From Hydrangea macrophylla (taxonomy: Eukaryota; Streptophyta; Magnoliopsida; Cornales; Hydrangeaceae), in assembly GCA_033977485.1 (NCBI GenBank), contig CM066998.1, forward strand, positions 29,575,501 through 29,639,500: 64,000 nt of DNA. The letters are read 5' to 3'. How positions within the stretch are numbered: position 1 is the first letter of the stretch; every line of letters starts with the position of its first letter. The position numbers and the translations under genes were made by a program. The notes beneath the pieces were generated by a model. It saw nothing but the letters and a program-made list of their open reading frames with translations, did no database searches and had not been told where the DNA came from. Shown piece after piece: positions 45,038 through 57,538 of the stretch.

Positions 45038-45270
45038 TTTTATTTTATTTTTATTTTTATTTTTTTTGCTGATATTCAAAGCACTCACAGGCACTACACA
45101 CACACTGCAAACAGTCAGGGGGGCTACGGGCCCACTTCAAAGAGACTTGCTTCCATAGACGACTGAAGGGGAATAAACCCCCTACCCAACTCTCCAGGAG
45201 AAAAATCAAACTCCCCACCTCCTACTTAATAGAGATGGTGATAGGACAACTGGGCTAAGGCCCACTGTCT
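45038..45270 (-). mobile_element. tRNA-derived SINE with 17-bp TSD
   Basis: The perfect 17-bp repeat agtaatacaatatcata lies at 45021-45037 and 45271-45287. On the minus strand the head reads gggccttagcccagttgtc (A-box-like) and then ggggagtttgattttt (B-box-like), and the end is A-rich (seen on plus as attttattttattttt). It has no ORF. Confidence 0.85.
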
Positions 45271-45903
45271 AGTAATACAATATCATACAGCACATATTCC
45301 TCAATGCTCTGTTCCATAGTTGATGAAAGGCCTGCATATGATTGCTAGAGATAACGGATGGCAGTTAATGGCATATTAATATTTTTTGGTCTCGATCTGC
45401 CTATAGTATTCCTACATGTAAACAAATCATGACTTAATGCTCTCGTTTGGTCAATCTCAGAATAATTCAATTCCAAATCTCCAAAATCAACTAATTAAAT
45501 CAACCAATTAACCAAAAATAAAATGTTAAAAGGAGGAAGGTTCATTTATTTTGACCAAATTTTAAGGGATGTCACAGTAATTCTCTCTAAAATCATCAAC
45601 ATTTTCTAACTAACAATCGACTAAGGAAAGGATGATCATCATTGTAATCTTGATCTTCTCTAAAAAAAAGGTTAGTATAATATTTTACCACAAGAAAAAT
45701 CATTATATTTTGATCTTATCTATGAGGAAGAGGGTTGAGAAATTATCCAACTTTTCTTTATAAAGTTAAATGATTTTTTAAAACTACACCAAATTAACAT
45801 GCTGATTGTCACAGTTTTGAGCTATGTACTCTCGAGCGGTTTAGGATGCAATTTTATTGGCGTAGTTTTGGTGTCAAATGATTGTTACTTTGAAAACATA
45901 TTA

Positions 45904-46376
45904 TGTGAGATTTATCCTACATCGGATAAATATAAAAAGTTAGTCTGATATATGTAGAACCAAGGGGCTACTATTAACAACTTGGGCTTAAGTATTTTAA
46001 GGGCCAATGTGGCAGGCTCGTTAAGTTGTTGGGATAATGGAACTCTTGGGGCGTTACAAATGGTATCAGAGCCAACCTTGGTCCCGTAAGAGAGTCGTGG
46101 GCGGTGTGGCAGAGGAGTAGAGGCTCCAGAGAGGGGTAAGGGCACCGTGGGCGGTGTACCAGAGGAGTAGAGGCTCCGGAGAGGGGTAGAGGTCCCGTAA
46201 AGGCACCGTGGGGGAGATTGTGAAATCCCGTCCCACATCGGATAAATCTAAAAAAATTAGTATGATATATGTAGAACTAAGGGGGCTACTACTAACAACT
46301 TGAGTTTAAGCATTTTAAGGGCAAATGTGGCAGGCTCGTCAAGTTGTTGGGCTAGTGAAACTCTTGGGGCGTTACA
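45904..46376 (+). mobile_element. TRIM 1, 473 bp
   Basis: Short LTRs (45904-46058, 155 bp; 46219-46376, 158 bp) start TGTGAGATT / TGTGAAATC and end GGGGCGTTACA. The PBS TGGTATCAGAGCC lies at 46061-46073 and the PPT gtgggggagat directly before the second LTR. The interior contains two 53-bp tandem units (ggcggtg-...-agaggctcc-gagaggggta). Flanks are tatta and tattg. There is no protein. Confidence 0.88.
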
Positions 46377-47281
46377 TATTGTTTTCGAAAACTACTATTT
46401 TTGTGTCAAATTAATGATTGTAACTTTGGAACTATCTTATTTTCGAAAACTAACATTTTTAGGATATACGATATATATATATATATATATATTAAACCAC
46501 TAAATGTATCACATAATTTTCACTCTATTTCAAAGTTATCATTCATAGCTTTTGTAAATATGCAATCACACATGCATACGAGTTGAGTATAGAACATATA
46601 TAACTTGTGGAAATTAAAAACTGGCGGATCATCTTTTCGGTGTTGTTACGAGCCTGACTTCTTCAACTACAAACTGTTGTACTTTGGCGCCTCCGTGTAC
46701 GCTCTCATACTTCGAACCGGTCATGAGAATACCTATACTAGAGATATCCCTTTGTTTCGTAGATATATAAAATATATGTATAAATATGTAGGGTTATTCA
46801 AACCCTTATTCAGTTGGTTCGGTCAGTAATGGTGTAAAAAATATGTAAACCAACATCGAACCAAAAACTATGTCTAAAACTTTCATAAATTTGATTTCAG
46901 TATAAAAAAAATTAAAATTTTATATCAGACACCCCAAAAATATATATATATATATATACACACAATCAATAAACATTATTCAAAAATAAGGCAATTCTCA
47001 ACAATTGTCAAAGAAATTAAATTCCCAAAATTACTCCATTTTTGTCTATTATTTTATATTTTCATTTAATTAATAATCATATATAATAGTATAATATTAT
47101 TTAATATAATATATTTAATTAATTTGTTATTTAACTAATTAAATTTTATTATTTGTAAACAGTATATATTAAAATAGATATCACTAAATAAATTTAACTA
47201 ATTTTAACATAATATTATTTAACATAATGTTATTTAACAATATAGTATTCATATAATTAAATTTCATAATACATTTTGTTG
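46377..47281. other. Very AT-rich gene-free region
   Basis: (AT)n tracts lie at 46468-46491 and 46940-46960. No gene was recognised. The part 46900-47280 may belong to the CACTA element. Confidence 0.5.
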
Positions 47282-48300
47282 CCCTAGATATCACTTGGCG
47301 AAGAAATTATAGTTTTGTCACCATAGATATCATTTTAGGTGACATAATAAATTTTTGTCGCCAAATCTAAGGGAAAACATTTAATTTATTAATTCACTTT
47401 AGGCGACAAAATTACATTTTTGTTGTTGTAGATATCACTTTTGGCGACGAAAGGCGACGAAATTATAGTTTCGTCGCCAAAGATACCACTTTATATTTTG
47501 TCACCAAATCTAAGGGAAAATATTTAATTTATTAATTCACTTTAGGCGACGAAATTACGTTTGATCACCATAGATATCACTTTTGGCGACAAAATTATAG
47601 TTTCGTCGCTATAGATACCACTTTAGGTGACAAAATACATTTTTGTTGCCAAATCTAAGGGAAGACATTTAATTTATTAATTCACTTTAGGCGACGAAAT
47701 TATGTTTTGTCACCGCAGATATCACTTTTGGCGAAGAAATTATAGTTTCGTCGTCACAGATACCACTTTAAGCGACAATGTATATAAATATTTTTGTTGC
47801 CAATTCTAATAGAAAGCATTTAATTCTCGTCGCCGCAGATATCACTTTAGGCGATAAAATATATTTTAGAAGCCAATTCTAACTGAAAGCATTTAATTTA
47901 TTAATTCACTTTAGACGACGAAATTACATTTTGTCGCTGTAGATATCACTTTTGGTGATGAAATTGTCGCCATAATCATCACTTAAGGCGTCGAAATATA
48001 ATTTTGTCGTAGTAGACATCACTTTAGGCGATGAAAATTATTTTTTGTCGCTAAATGCTTCACTTTAGGTGAGAAAATAATTATTTTGTCGCCAGGAGCT
48101 TCACTTTTGGTGACGAAATATAATTTTGTCGCCAAAATTGACACTTTAGGTGATGAAATAATTATTTCATCGCTAATTGTCTGCGCCTTTTAGCCTTTTA
48201 GGTGACGAAATTTAATTTTGTAGCTAATGCTATACTTTTGACGACGAACTATAAATTTCGTTGCCATGTTTTGTCGCTAAATATTATTTTTGTTGTAGTG
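47282..48300 (-). mobile_element. CACTA element end with subterminal palindromic array
   Basis: The right end reads ...tttttgttgtagtg, i.e. CACTACAACAAAAAT on the minus strand, a CACTA terminus. About 1 kb next to it is filled with GGCGACGAAA and TTTCGTCGCC in both orientations, in a larger period of roughly 145-150 bp marked by 'aatctaagggaaaacatttaatttattaattcact'. No transposase and no opposite CACTA terminus were found, so this is a non-autonomous or truncated copy. Confidence 0.78.
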
Positions 48301-48469
48301 CGACTGGCCCGACCGATTTTGATCGGTGTAATCTTAGTTCGGTTAGTCCTCGGTGTAGAGGTATTACAAAAATCTATTTTTGGTTTGGTGGCCGGTTCCA
48401 TGTGATTTAAAATCGACCTAGACCGATTCGACCAATAAATCAGAACTGTACATATATATAGTTATTACA

Positions 48470-50040
48470 CATTCTCTAGATCCTTCTATCTCATTCTCTC
48501 GATCCCTCTCATTCTCTCAATTCGTCGATCTCATCTCACTCTCACTCTCTCATTCTCTTCATCTAATCTTGTTTGCTAGTAGTTTGTGCGGGCGTGCCAG
48601 AGCCACACGAGCATAGTGTGTGTGCAAACTAATTTCCTATGTGCTTGAGTGAGTGGTACTCAAGGCTTTGAGGTCTGACTTCTAAAAGGTGATTATGTGT
48701 GATGAATAGGAAAGTACCCCCACCAAAAACCCTATGACAGTACTGAAGCGCACAAGCTAATTAGTGCAAGAGTTTACCAAGTAAACAATCACAAATGATT
48801 AATAAAATATGAAGATATTTTATTGAATGTTTGGAAAAAATAAAACATACAACCAAAGAACAGAATCAGAATAGACTCTGATTGTTCAAAAGAGTGAAAA
48901 TAGTAAAATAACAAAGAGGGCAGACCTATTTGCTATGGATGCTATGGATGTCGGATAACAGAGCTTTGAATACTATGAATGTTGTGTATGTGTGCTGTTT
49001 TAGAGATGACACGGAGTCCTTTGCTTGGTTGGCCTGCCTATTCTTTTATAGCGGCCTGTAACAGTCTAAATATGGCAAGGACTCCTTGAATTGCGCCCCC
49101 TGTAAGACTTTGATTGCAGAATCCTTCCCTAGTTCAAACTCTTTCCTTATCTTTATCCTGATTGAATCAATTCCAATATTTTAGGGATTAGCCTTCCATA
49201 ACCAGCTAGACGTGATCTAATTCCATTCCTAGATGGACTCTGATCTCTCAAATTGAGGGTATCGTTATCATGACAACTAAGAATAGAATCGCCTTCCCTT
49301 TTGCTCATTGGACCCTCATGATCATATTTTTAGTTTCATCGGGCTCGTGCAACCTCCCCTTGTCATGCTTTTCTGACTTCCATGCGCGATGACGGTCTTA
49401 CGAATGTTCATGACCAATCGGGCTCGTGCAACCGGCATTTACTATTTATTTCAAGTATGGTGTCCGATTGCTAAGTCCACTCTCATCATCATTCATCGGG
49501 CTTTCCCTGACTCCAACTTATGTCTCTCGGATGCCCGATGAATGTTTATCATGCTAAGCCTTCCAATCGGGCTCAAACGCGCTATTGTTTACTTATTTCA
49601 ATGACAATGCCCGATCAGTCAGCAACTGGCCCACACCACCCCTCGGGCTGCTCATCAGGTTATATTCTACCCTTGACTTTGCATCCTCTTGAACCCACTA
49701 GTCCGATTGACGTTATGTATACTACATCAACCAATCGGGGTCCTCTTGATGATAACTCATGTCTCTTGGATGCCTGATACCACGCTATCTTTCCTTGAGA
49801 CCAATCACCCTTTGCCGTCTTGGGTCAGCAATCCCAAGACAAGGCCTGGGTCGACCAGTTCTAGGCCCACTCCAACAACCCAATCGGGCTCAAAACCTTT
49901 GGCGGTTTTTAGGTGCAAACAAATCTCTCATTCTCTCAATCCCTCGATCTCACTCTCTTATTCTCTTGATCTAATCTCTTACTCTCTTAGCCCTCAATCC
50001 CACTCTCACTCTTCAGATCGACCCCTCTCTAAGATTGAAT
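48470..50040 (+). repeat. CT-rich block split by the solo LTR
   Basis: Runs of tctcattctctcgatcc occur on both sides (48470-48569 and 49922-50030). Without the LTR they make one pyrimidine-rich stretch of about 200 bp, which could be an old 5' leader. No gene follows. Confidence 0.6.
48570..49921 (-). repeat. Solo LTR (copy B), 1352 bp, TSD AATCT
   Basis: It starts TGTTTGCTAG and ends GGTGCAAACA; AATCT repeats at 48565-48569 and 49922-49926. It is the reverse complement of the LTR family at 10140-14184, with TATA (tataaaag, minus, at 49043-49050). U3 is rich in imperfect 'ccgattg...catcgggct' repeats. Confidence 0.9.
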
Positions 50041-50293
50041 CACATATAAACCCTAAACTTTCAAGTTGAAAACCCTAACATCTCAAGTCTCAACTCAAAC
50101 ATCTTCAATCACACACTACCAAATTTGGGAATGAAAGAGAAGGAAATGGCAAGGGAACGAAAGAGAAAGAAATTACTAAGTATACTTAGATTTCTCTCAG
50201 ATCTACCGATCAAGGTATTGTCCCCTCTCTGGATTTCTCTCTCAGATCTTGCCTCTTTCTTGGTGCTTTGCATTTTTTCTTCAATTATGATAT

Positions 50294-50805
50294 TGTTAGG
50301 ATCAAGCGCTTACCACTAGGACAAAAGCAATTGCTTTTAGTCAAGGCGCAACTTTATTTCCTTATACGCATGATAGCGCATAGCCCTGTACTGAGTGCCA
50401 GGTGGGCATGAGGGGCTGCGCTAGTTAAAGCGCCAACGGGATGGGCTGTCAAGCACCGATGCCACGCAAACACGTGGCAGCGAGTCCATAGGGTGATCGC
50501 TGGCTCCCATAAAGCCAACAATCTCCCCCCCAGCGACACCCGGGGGACTCGAACCCGTGACCTCGCTCTGATACCACTTGTTAGGATCAAGCGCTTACCA
50601 CTAGGCCAAAAGCAATTGCTTTTAGTCAAGGCGCAACTTTATTTCCTTATACGCATGATAGCGCAGAGCCCTGTACTGAGTGCCAGGTGAACATGAGGGG
50701 CTGCGCTGGTTAAAGCGCCAACGGGATGGGCTGTCAAGCACCGATGCCACGCAAACACGTGGCAGCGAGTCCATAGGGTGATCGCTGGCTCCCATAAAGC
50801 CAACA
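50294..50805 (-). mobile_element. TRIM 2, 512 bp with 58-bp interior
   Basis: Two 227-bp LTRs (50294-50520, 50579-50805) differ at 5 bases. On the minus strand they run TGTTGGCTTTATG...GATCCTAACA. The interior has a PBS (TGGTATCAGAGC, plus 50565-50576 complement) and a PPT (gctggggggagat) with only about 30 bp between. That space includes a tRNA B-box-like GGTTCGAGTCC. Flanks gatat and tatat differ at one base. Confidence 0.92.
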
Positions 50806-51422
50806 TATATAATCTTGTATGATAAAACCCTAGTCTCAACTTTTTTTTTTTGTATTTCTTGCCTTGGGCATTATGTTTGAGATTTTTGTCTCTATTAATT
50901 TCAAATTGGACTAAAAAATTATATATTTTTCTCCGAATTGGGAGGGTGGGGATGATTGATTTGTGTGTTTTAGAATTGTGTTTCCTTTGGATTTGCCCAC
51001 CCTGAATCACCCCGAATACTCGACTGAAATCGATTGAAATTGACAGTATGTTGGTCAGTTCGGTGCTGCATTTTGGAGGACCGTCTACCTTGGTTCGGTC
51101 CCAAAAGTTGAGAAATCCTCGACTGAAACCGACCGAGTACACCCCTACTAATGTCAGTTTTGAACAACTTGAACCGTTTCTTCTTTTGATTAGCCTGATA
51201 ACTGATAAGGGCTTTGTATTTGCCTATGTTGGCCGACTGTTCTGTGGTTTGTTCCATGGTGGAAGTTAGATTCTTTTTTACTTCATATGTACCCAAAAAA
51301 AGAAGAAAAGAATACATTTTTTATTGCAATGAATTGCATAATCTAGTTTTACCCAATTATTATTTGGGTCAGTTAGTGAAAATGACACTATGATAAAATT
51401 TCCAGAGTTAAGAAAAATTAAG
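50806..51422. other. Gene-free region
   Basis: No gene was recognised. A degenerate 'accgaaccgac'-type repeat lies at 51000-51150, like that at 48301-48450. Confidence 0.5.
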
Positions 51423-51615
51423 GGGTAATGCTAGACCCAAACCCAAATCTCACACCCATCTATTTATATATTGATGTGGATCAATGAGGAGAGGAGAGAA
51501 ATTGTAAAGTGGTGCGGACCACAATACATTCCACAATCTCTTTCCTCTCCCCATTAGTCCACATCAGGGTGTGAATGAATGTGTGTGAGATTTGGGTGTG
51601 TGTCTAGCATTACTC
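51423..51615. mobile_element. MITE family GGGTAATGYTAGAC, copy 2 (193 bp)
   Basis: Ends gggtaatgctagac and gtctagcattactc, inverted for about 35 bp. It lacks the nested insert present in copy 1. TSD not recognised. Confidence 0.78.
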
Positions 51616-51784
51616 TTGAAGATTGTTGATTAGGGAAAGTTACTCCATATAAGAATATTAAGTGGAATTTAACTTAACATACATGAATATTAAGTGAAAT
51701 ATCATTGAACATGTACATGAATATCAAATAAAATTTCACTTAAGTCGACATTTGGAGGATTTTGTAACAAACTAATTATTAAAT

Positions 51785-51939
51785 GGGTGCATTTTTGCTC
51801 ACTCATTTAAGGGTTGGGTGAGCATAACCCAAGCACTCCATTGACCAATACAATAAGACCTATACGAAGTCCTGCATTAGTCAATGGGGTATTTGAATTA
51901 TTCTCAACCAGCCTACCAGGAGTGAGCAAATATGAACTC
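51785..51939. mobile_element. MITE, 155 bp, TSD TTATTAAAT
   Basis: Ends share tttgctcactc in inverted form (51792-51803 and around 51920-51930). The perfect 9-bp repeat ttattaaat lies at 51776-51784 and 51940-51948. The flanking repeat is found without the MITE at 53960-54045. Confidence 0.8.
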
Positions 51940-52010
51940 TTATTAAATCGGAGTTTAAACTCGACTCTCACTTCTTGAAATTTGTACTAAATTTCCATTT
52001 TTTTTAGTTT

Positions 52011-53150
<1,140 letters not shown>

Positions 53151-53191
53151 TTAGTTTGAAGGGTTCCAATTAGGGTTTAATGGGTTGGTTC

Positions 53192-53572
53192 CTAGGTAGC
53201 ACCGGTGCGGGTACGGGGATGCGGGTGCGAGGGATTCGCCAATTTTTCAAAAGTAAGGGTACGAGTGCGGCGGGAGTACTTGGATAAAATATTAAAAATA
53301 TACTTTCAGATAGTTGTATATACAAATTATTTTATAACTATTAGTGCATTAGTGTATGCCCTAAATAATTGCTATTATTATTTTCTTTTATGTATGTTTT
53401 AAACCCCCAAAGTTTTCAAAATTGTATGAAGCACTTGTTTTCTTTTTCAAAAAAACGCTACAAAAAAGCTCTAGCCATACTCCAAAACAACTCAAAGAGT
53501 CCACGGCGCACCCAGTATGGGTGTGCGCTAAGTGCGGGTGCTGTGGATTTTTCGAAGAGTCCATGTTTTATA
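53192..53572. mobile_element. Insertion with 9-bp TSD GGTTGGTTC, class unknown
   Basis: Perfect direct repeats GGTTGGTTC at 53183-53191 and 53573-53581 flank 381 bp with G-rich ends (gcaccggtgcgggtacgggg; gtgcgggtgctgtggat). No clear inverted ends or ORF. The TSD length suggests Mutator or hAT relatives. Confidence 0.65.
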
Positions 53573-53909
53573 GGTTGGTTCTAAGAGATCTGAAGAGGTA
53601 GTGATATCCTATTTTGGTTCTGATATTGTTATTGCCTTGGGACACTGGTTGAGTGGTATTTGTCTAGAGAGTTGATGTTAGTATGTTACTATGTGCTCAT
53701 GGTGATCTTGGGCAAGTGTCAGATTTGTAGTGTGAAGTGATAGATCTTGTCTTTCTGTTGTTACTGTAATTCCAGTCCCAAAGTTCAACTTTCTTAGAAT
53801 TTCTAGTTCGAGGTGTATTGACTTTATGGTATAGCTGTATTTGATGAGAGAAAGAAGGAAGTTACAGGAGGTGACAAAAGGAAATAATAAAAGTAGTGAA
53901 CCACAAGGA

Positions 53910-54045
53910 TTTTACACTCCGTTTGGTTTGATTATGAAATAGAATAGAATAGAATAGAATATAATTTCACTCAAGTCTACCTTTGGGGAACTTTGTGACA
54001 AACTAATAATCAAACTGGACTTTAAACTCTGGACTGTCACTTGTA
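53910..54045. repeat. Repeat shared with 51728-51975 (empty MITE site)
   Basis: The segment around 53960-54045 (atttcactcaagtc, aactttgtgacaaactaataatc, ggactttaaactc) matches the flanks of the MITE at 51785. It is enclosed by a 36-bp direct repeat (agaaagaaggaagt-acaggaggtgacaa-aggaaata) at about 53850 and 54046. A short (TAGAA)n tract is at 53943-53962. Confidence 0.65.
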
Positions 54046-54221
54046 GAAAGAAGGAAGTAACAGGAGGTGACAATAGGAAATAAAGTTGTTTTTTCAGTCA
54101 TATTGAATTTTCAAATATTTTGAAAATGCACGGTATCTACCACATCGTGTAAAGTAGGAAAAACACTTGTGACCCACACTCAGAGTCTTATACACAAATC
54201 CTTGTGACAGAGATCTTTTGG

Positions 54222-54957
54222 TGTTAAAAGCGTGCCTAGGGCTCAGGCTCAAGTGGACTCTGCCTTTGCCCTTTGCCTTGCCCTATGTGAAGCTCCATCA
54301 AACAGGCCTGCTTAGACGCGCTTTTCCTGTGCTTTTTCATAAAATCCTAAGTCACAATGCCACGCTTTATTAAAATTATACATCAATACGTTTATTAGGC
54401 ATGAAACTAAGGCCCATACTTAGACCGGACTACTATTAGCTTTAGACCCAACTCATGATCACCTCTTATTAGGTTTGGACCCATATTAAGACTCAGTAGG
54501 CGATTACAACTTCCAAAACACATTTTTAAAGTAGAAGAATATTCTTCTTTGTGAGTGACATCTCTCTTGTTTGTTTCCAAATTTAGAAAGGGCAAAGAAA
54601 AGAGAAAGGGAAAAGCGGGCCTAATTGTAAAAGAATCTACATGGGAATAAATTTCAATTTTGTGGTAGGTTCATACATGATTAGATCTTTCCTATGTTAT
54701 TCCAAGGTAGACTATTTTGTGAAGCATCTAGAGACAATAGGTCAAAATGTACATAGTACATTACTTGATGACTTGATATTTTAACAATTTGTATGTATAT
54801 GTTAATTGTGGAGTTCTTTATCTTTGCTCAAGTATATGTAGTTTATAAGATTTTTTGAAGTGCACCTGACTTCGCTCAATTCCGCGCTTTTTTCTGCGCC
54901 TTGCACCTAGGTTTTGGGAGGTGTTTACACCTAAGTGCACCTTGTGCCTTTAATAAC
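54222..54957. mobile_element. Non-autonomous DNA element, about 735 bp
   Basis: Ends ttaaaagcg-gcctagggctc and gcacctaggttttgggag...gtgcctttaataac are imperfect inverted repeats, and the 'gcgcctaggctcaagcgcgcc' style of sequence is common in plant hAT-type elements. TSD was not found, so the limits are approximate. Confidence 0.45.
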
Positions 54958-55186
54958 CATGCACAGATCTCCATTGTAGTTGTAACTTGTAAGCCAAAAC
55001 TATCCCCACACGCAACAAACTGCAATGCTGCATCGGAGCTCCTTTTACGTCGGCGTCTCCACAGTATATTCATGGAGATCATTACAAATTCATTGCTTAA
55101 TCCGATGGGTTCATAAAATTGCATGCGATTTTTTTTCCTCCCACAGTTTTCGCTCTCCAATTGCTGTTTAGTCATTAACTTCCTTG

Positions 55187-55217
<31 letters not shown>

Positions 55218-57061
55218 CCGACGGTATCTTCGATCATTTTCATAAGTGAACACATTTTAATAGTAGTGGACATATGTTCGGTGTCGGTCATCAGTTTCAT
55301 CATGTTGGTGGTCTCATTGGATTTGGTGCAAGCGTATTACATGCTTCCAACTGATTGGTCTGGGGCCTCTGGGCTGAGAATATCATATCCCTTTTGCTAA
55401 ATGGTCAAGGAAGGAATACCATTACATTTTTAGGTGTCTGAAGTGTTTATCTTATTCCTTAATTGACTGCATTAGGGAGATTTTGATTTTTTAATTCACA
55501 GTTTGAAGTGTGTTAAAATGTTTGAATCTGCCAGCTAATGCACAGTGCTAATTACATTGGGTCTTAAGTCAAGCCACGAGATTCAATTGTTTACACATCA
55601 TTAGTTAACTCTTATTATGAAAGACTTCTCAGTTTATCTGAAATGATTTTCTCGTCTGTGAACAAGCCTTAGTGATATCTACAGATATTTCACATCTGTG
55701 GAGCACAGCCACTTCAATTTGGGCTTCGTGTCCATTTCAGTCACTGACACGTGTTAGACACGCGAAAAATGTTTTTTTTCTTTTTGATCGTACATAATCC
55801 TGACACAGTGACCGACACAACAGAAGGGCTCCTTTGAAAATGTTTTCTAAAATTTGAGATTAAATTCTTACTATAACGACATGAGAGATAAGTAATGGCT
55901 TTATTTGAGAATTTAGGAAAAGTGAACGGTCCCAACACAGTATATTGTATACTTAATGAAAAAAAAAAAATTATAATTTAGTATTTGTTATGTCGTAACC
56001 ATGTCTATATCCTATATTTATATGATTTTCTGTATGCGTGTCGTTTTGTATGTGTATCCGTGCTACATAGGTAACAAATTACTGGCAGATATTGCACATG
56101 TTACAGTGCAACAAAATGGTCAAAGTAGTTCTAGACTTGGTGGTTGTTGCGGTATGACATTGCTTATTCTATGGCGGCGAAGACGTGGGCGGAGGTACAT
56201 GAAGTGGTGTGGCGAGATGTCAATATGGTACTGGTTATGATAATCCCAAATTGGTGTCGGACAATAGTGGAAGTGATGTCGTATGTTGGGACTTGGGATT
56301 ATTGGGATGGTCTTGGCTCTGGCGTTATAGGGGTGTGATGTCATAAAAAACGCGTGGTTGTGGAAATATGGTGATCGACCTGATGGTTATATTGATGTCA
56401 CGTGGCAGGTAAAAGATATTTTTTTTGTGTTTTTGTTAATGGGCATACTATCATTTTCTTGCCTATGATGGTAGCGTAGTGGTTTTGACATTGTAGTATA
56501 GTTTTGGAAGTTTGGGAGTGTAGTTAGTTTCTGTTGTGTATTAGGTTACTTTGCTGTTTTTGCTTGAAAAACCTGCAAGAGTAGTATATAACATGTTTTG
56601 TGGATGCATCGGATAATGTGGGACACTCTGGAGTCTGGAGGAATGGGGTTGTGGTCATTGCAGCTGCAATTTTACTAGGATTGGATTTGAAATGTGTGGT
56701 GGTATCGAAAAGTTTAGTATTGTATTTTGCATTTACTTTTTCAAACAATAACTTACTTTGCTCTTCTATCATTGGGCTTGAATAAAGGGTTGCTTTTCAA
56801 TAGTTATATCATTGAGCCTTCGAATGGGCAGATGAATCATTGAGCCTGAGAATGATGAATCAAGTCTGCAATCTCTTTCGTCTGTAATTTGGTTATTTTA
56901 CTTTTTCGAGGCTTTGAATGGGCTAAAGCAAGCAGGTAAGGTGGAGATAAATGCACCGACAAGATGCATATGTTATAATAATGTAGTGCAGAATATGAAT
57001 ATGGTTGAACATGTATACATAATAGATGTTTGCCTTTTCAAACTGATAAATATTCCAGGGC

Positions 57062-57102
<41 letters not shown>

Positions 57103-57290
57103 ATATCCTTGTACATTCAGAAATTACACAAAAACAAAACACGGCCAATCATACGAAGCTTGGACTTAACTTTCGCTTATTCTAAGTTTGTTGAGAGATA
57201 TACCTCTACAATCTTAGTGGTTACCTGACTATAGTTTCCCTCAAGTTATCTTGCAACTTATGGTGCACTCAAGATTAATTTTACTCGAAG
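54958..57290. other. Gene-free region
   Basis: (CT)n(AT)n lies at 55187-55215 and (CT)n at 57067-57099. No exon with recognisable homology, including Rab exon 2, was found. Confidence 0.5.
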
Positions 57291-57538
57291 ACACTCTAAG
57301 CATTAGTTGTTGACTCTGTGTTTACAATTTTTACTCATCTTTTAGGTCAATTGGAATTGGCCTAATACATGTTTAATGGAGTATATTGAGGAATTTGAAA
57401 GTGTATGCTCTCTCACACTCTAAGCATTAGTTGTTGACTCTGTGTTTACATTTTTTACTCATCTTTTAGGTCAATTGGAATTGGCCTAATACATGTTTAA
57501 TGGAGTATATTGAGGAATTTGAAAGTGTATGCTCTCTC
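57291..57538. repeat. Recent tandem duplication, 124 bp x 2
   Basis: Copies at 57291-57414 and 57415-57538 differ at about one base (aatttttac / attttttac). No coding content. Confidence 0.92.

Noticed and set aside
45904..46376. Cassandra-type TRIM with 5S rRNA-like LTR
   Set aside because: The cccacatcgg start is similar in style, but I could not find 5S promoter boxes in the LTR.
47282..48300. CRISPR-like array
   Set aside because: Repeats are irregular, occur in both orientations and have no unique constant-length spacers; the CACTA end explains them.
50139..50319. Short basic open frame MKEKEMARERKRKK
   Set aside because: Low-complexity purine-rich sequence beside a CT-rich block; no homology or gene structure.
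50520..50620. Functional tRNA gene
   Set aside because: Only A- and B-box-like motifs are present; acceptor and anticodon stems cannot be formed across the LTR/PBS junction.
53369..53584. Rab exon 2 candidate
   Set aside because: Translation shows no switch II or NKxD motif; the segment is inside the 53192-53572 insertion.
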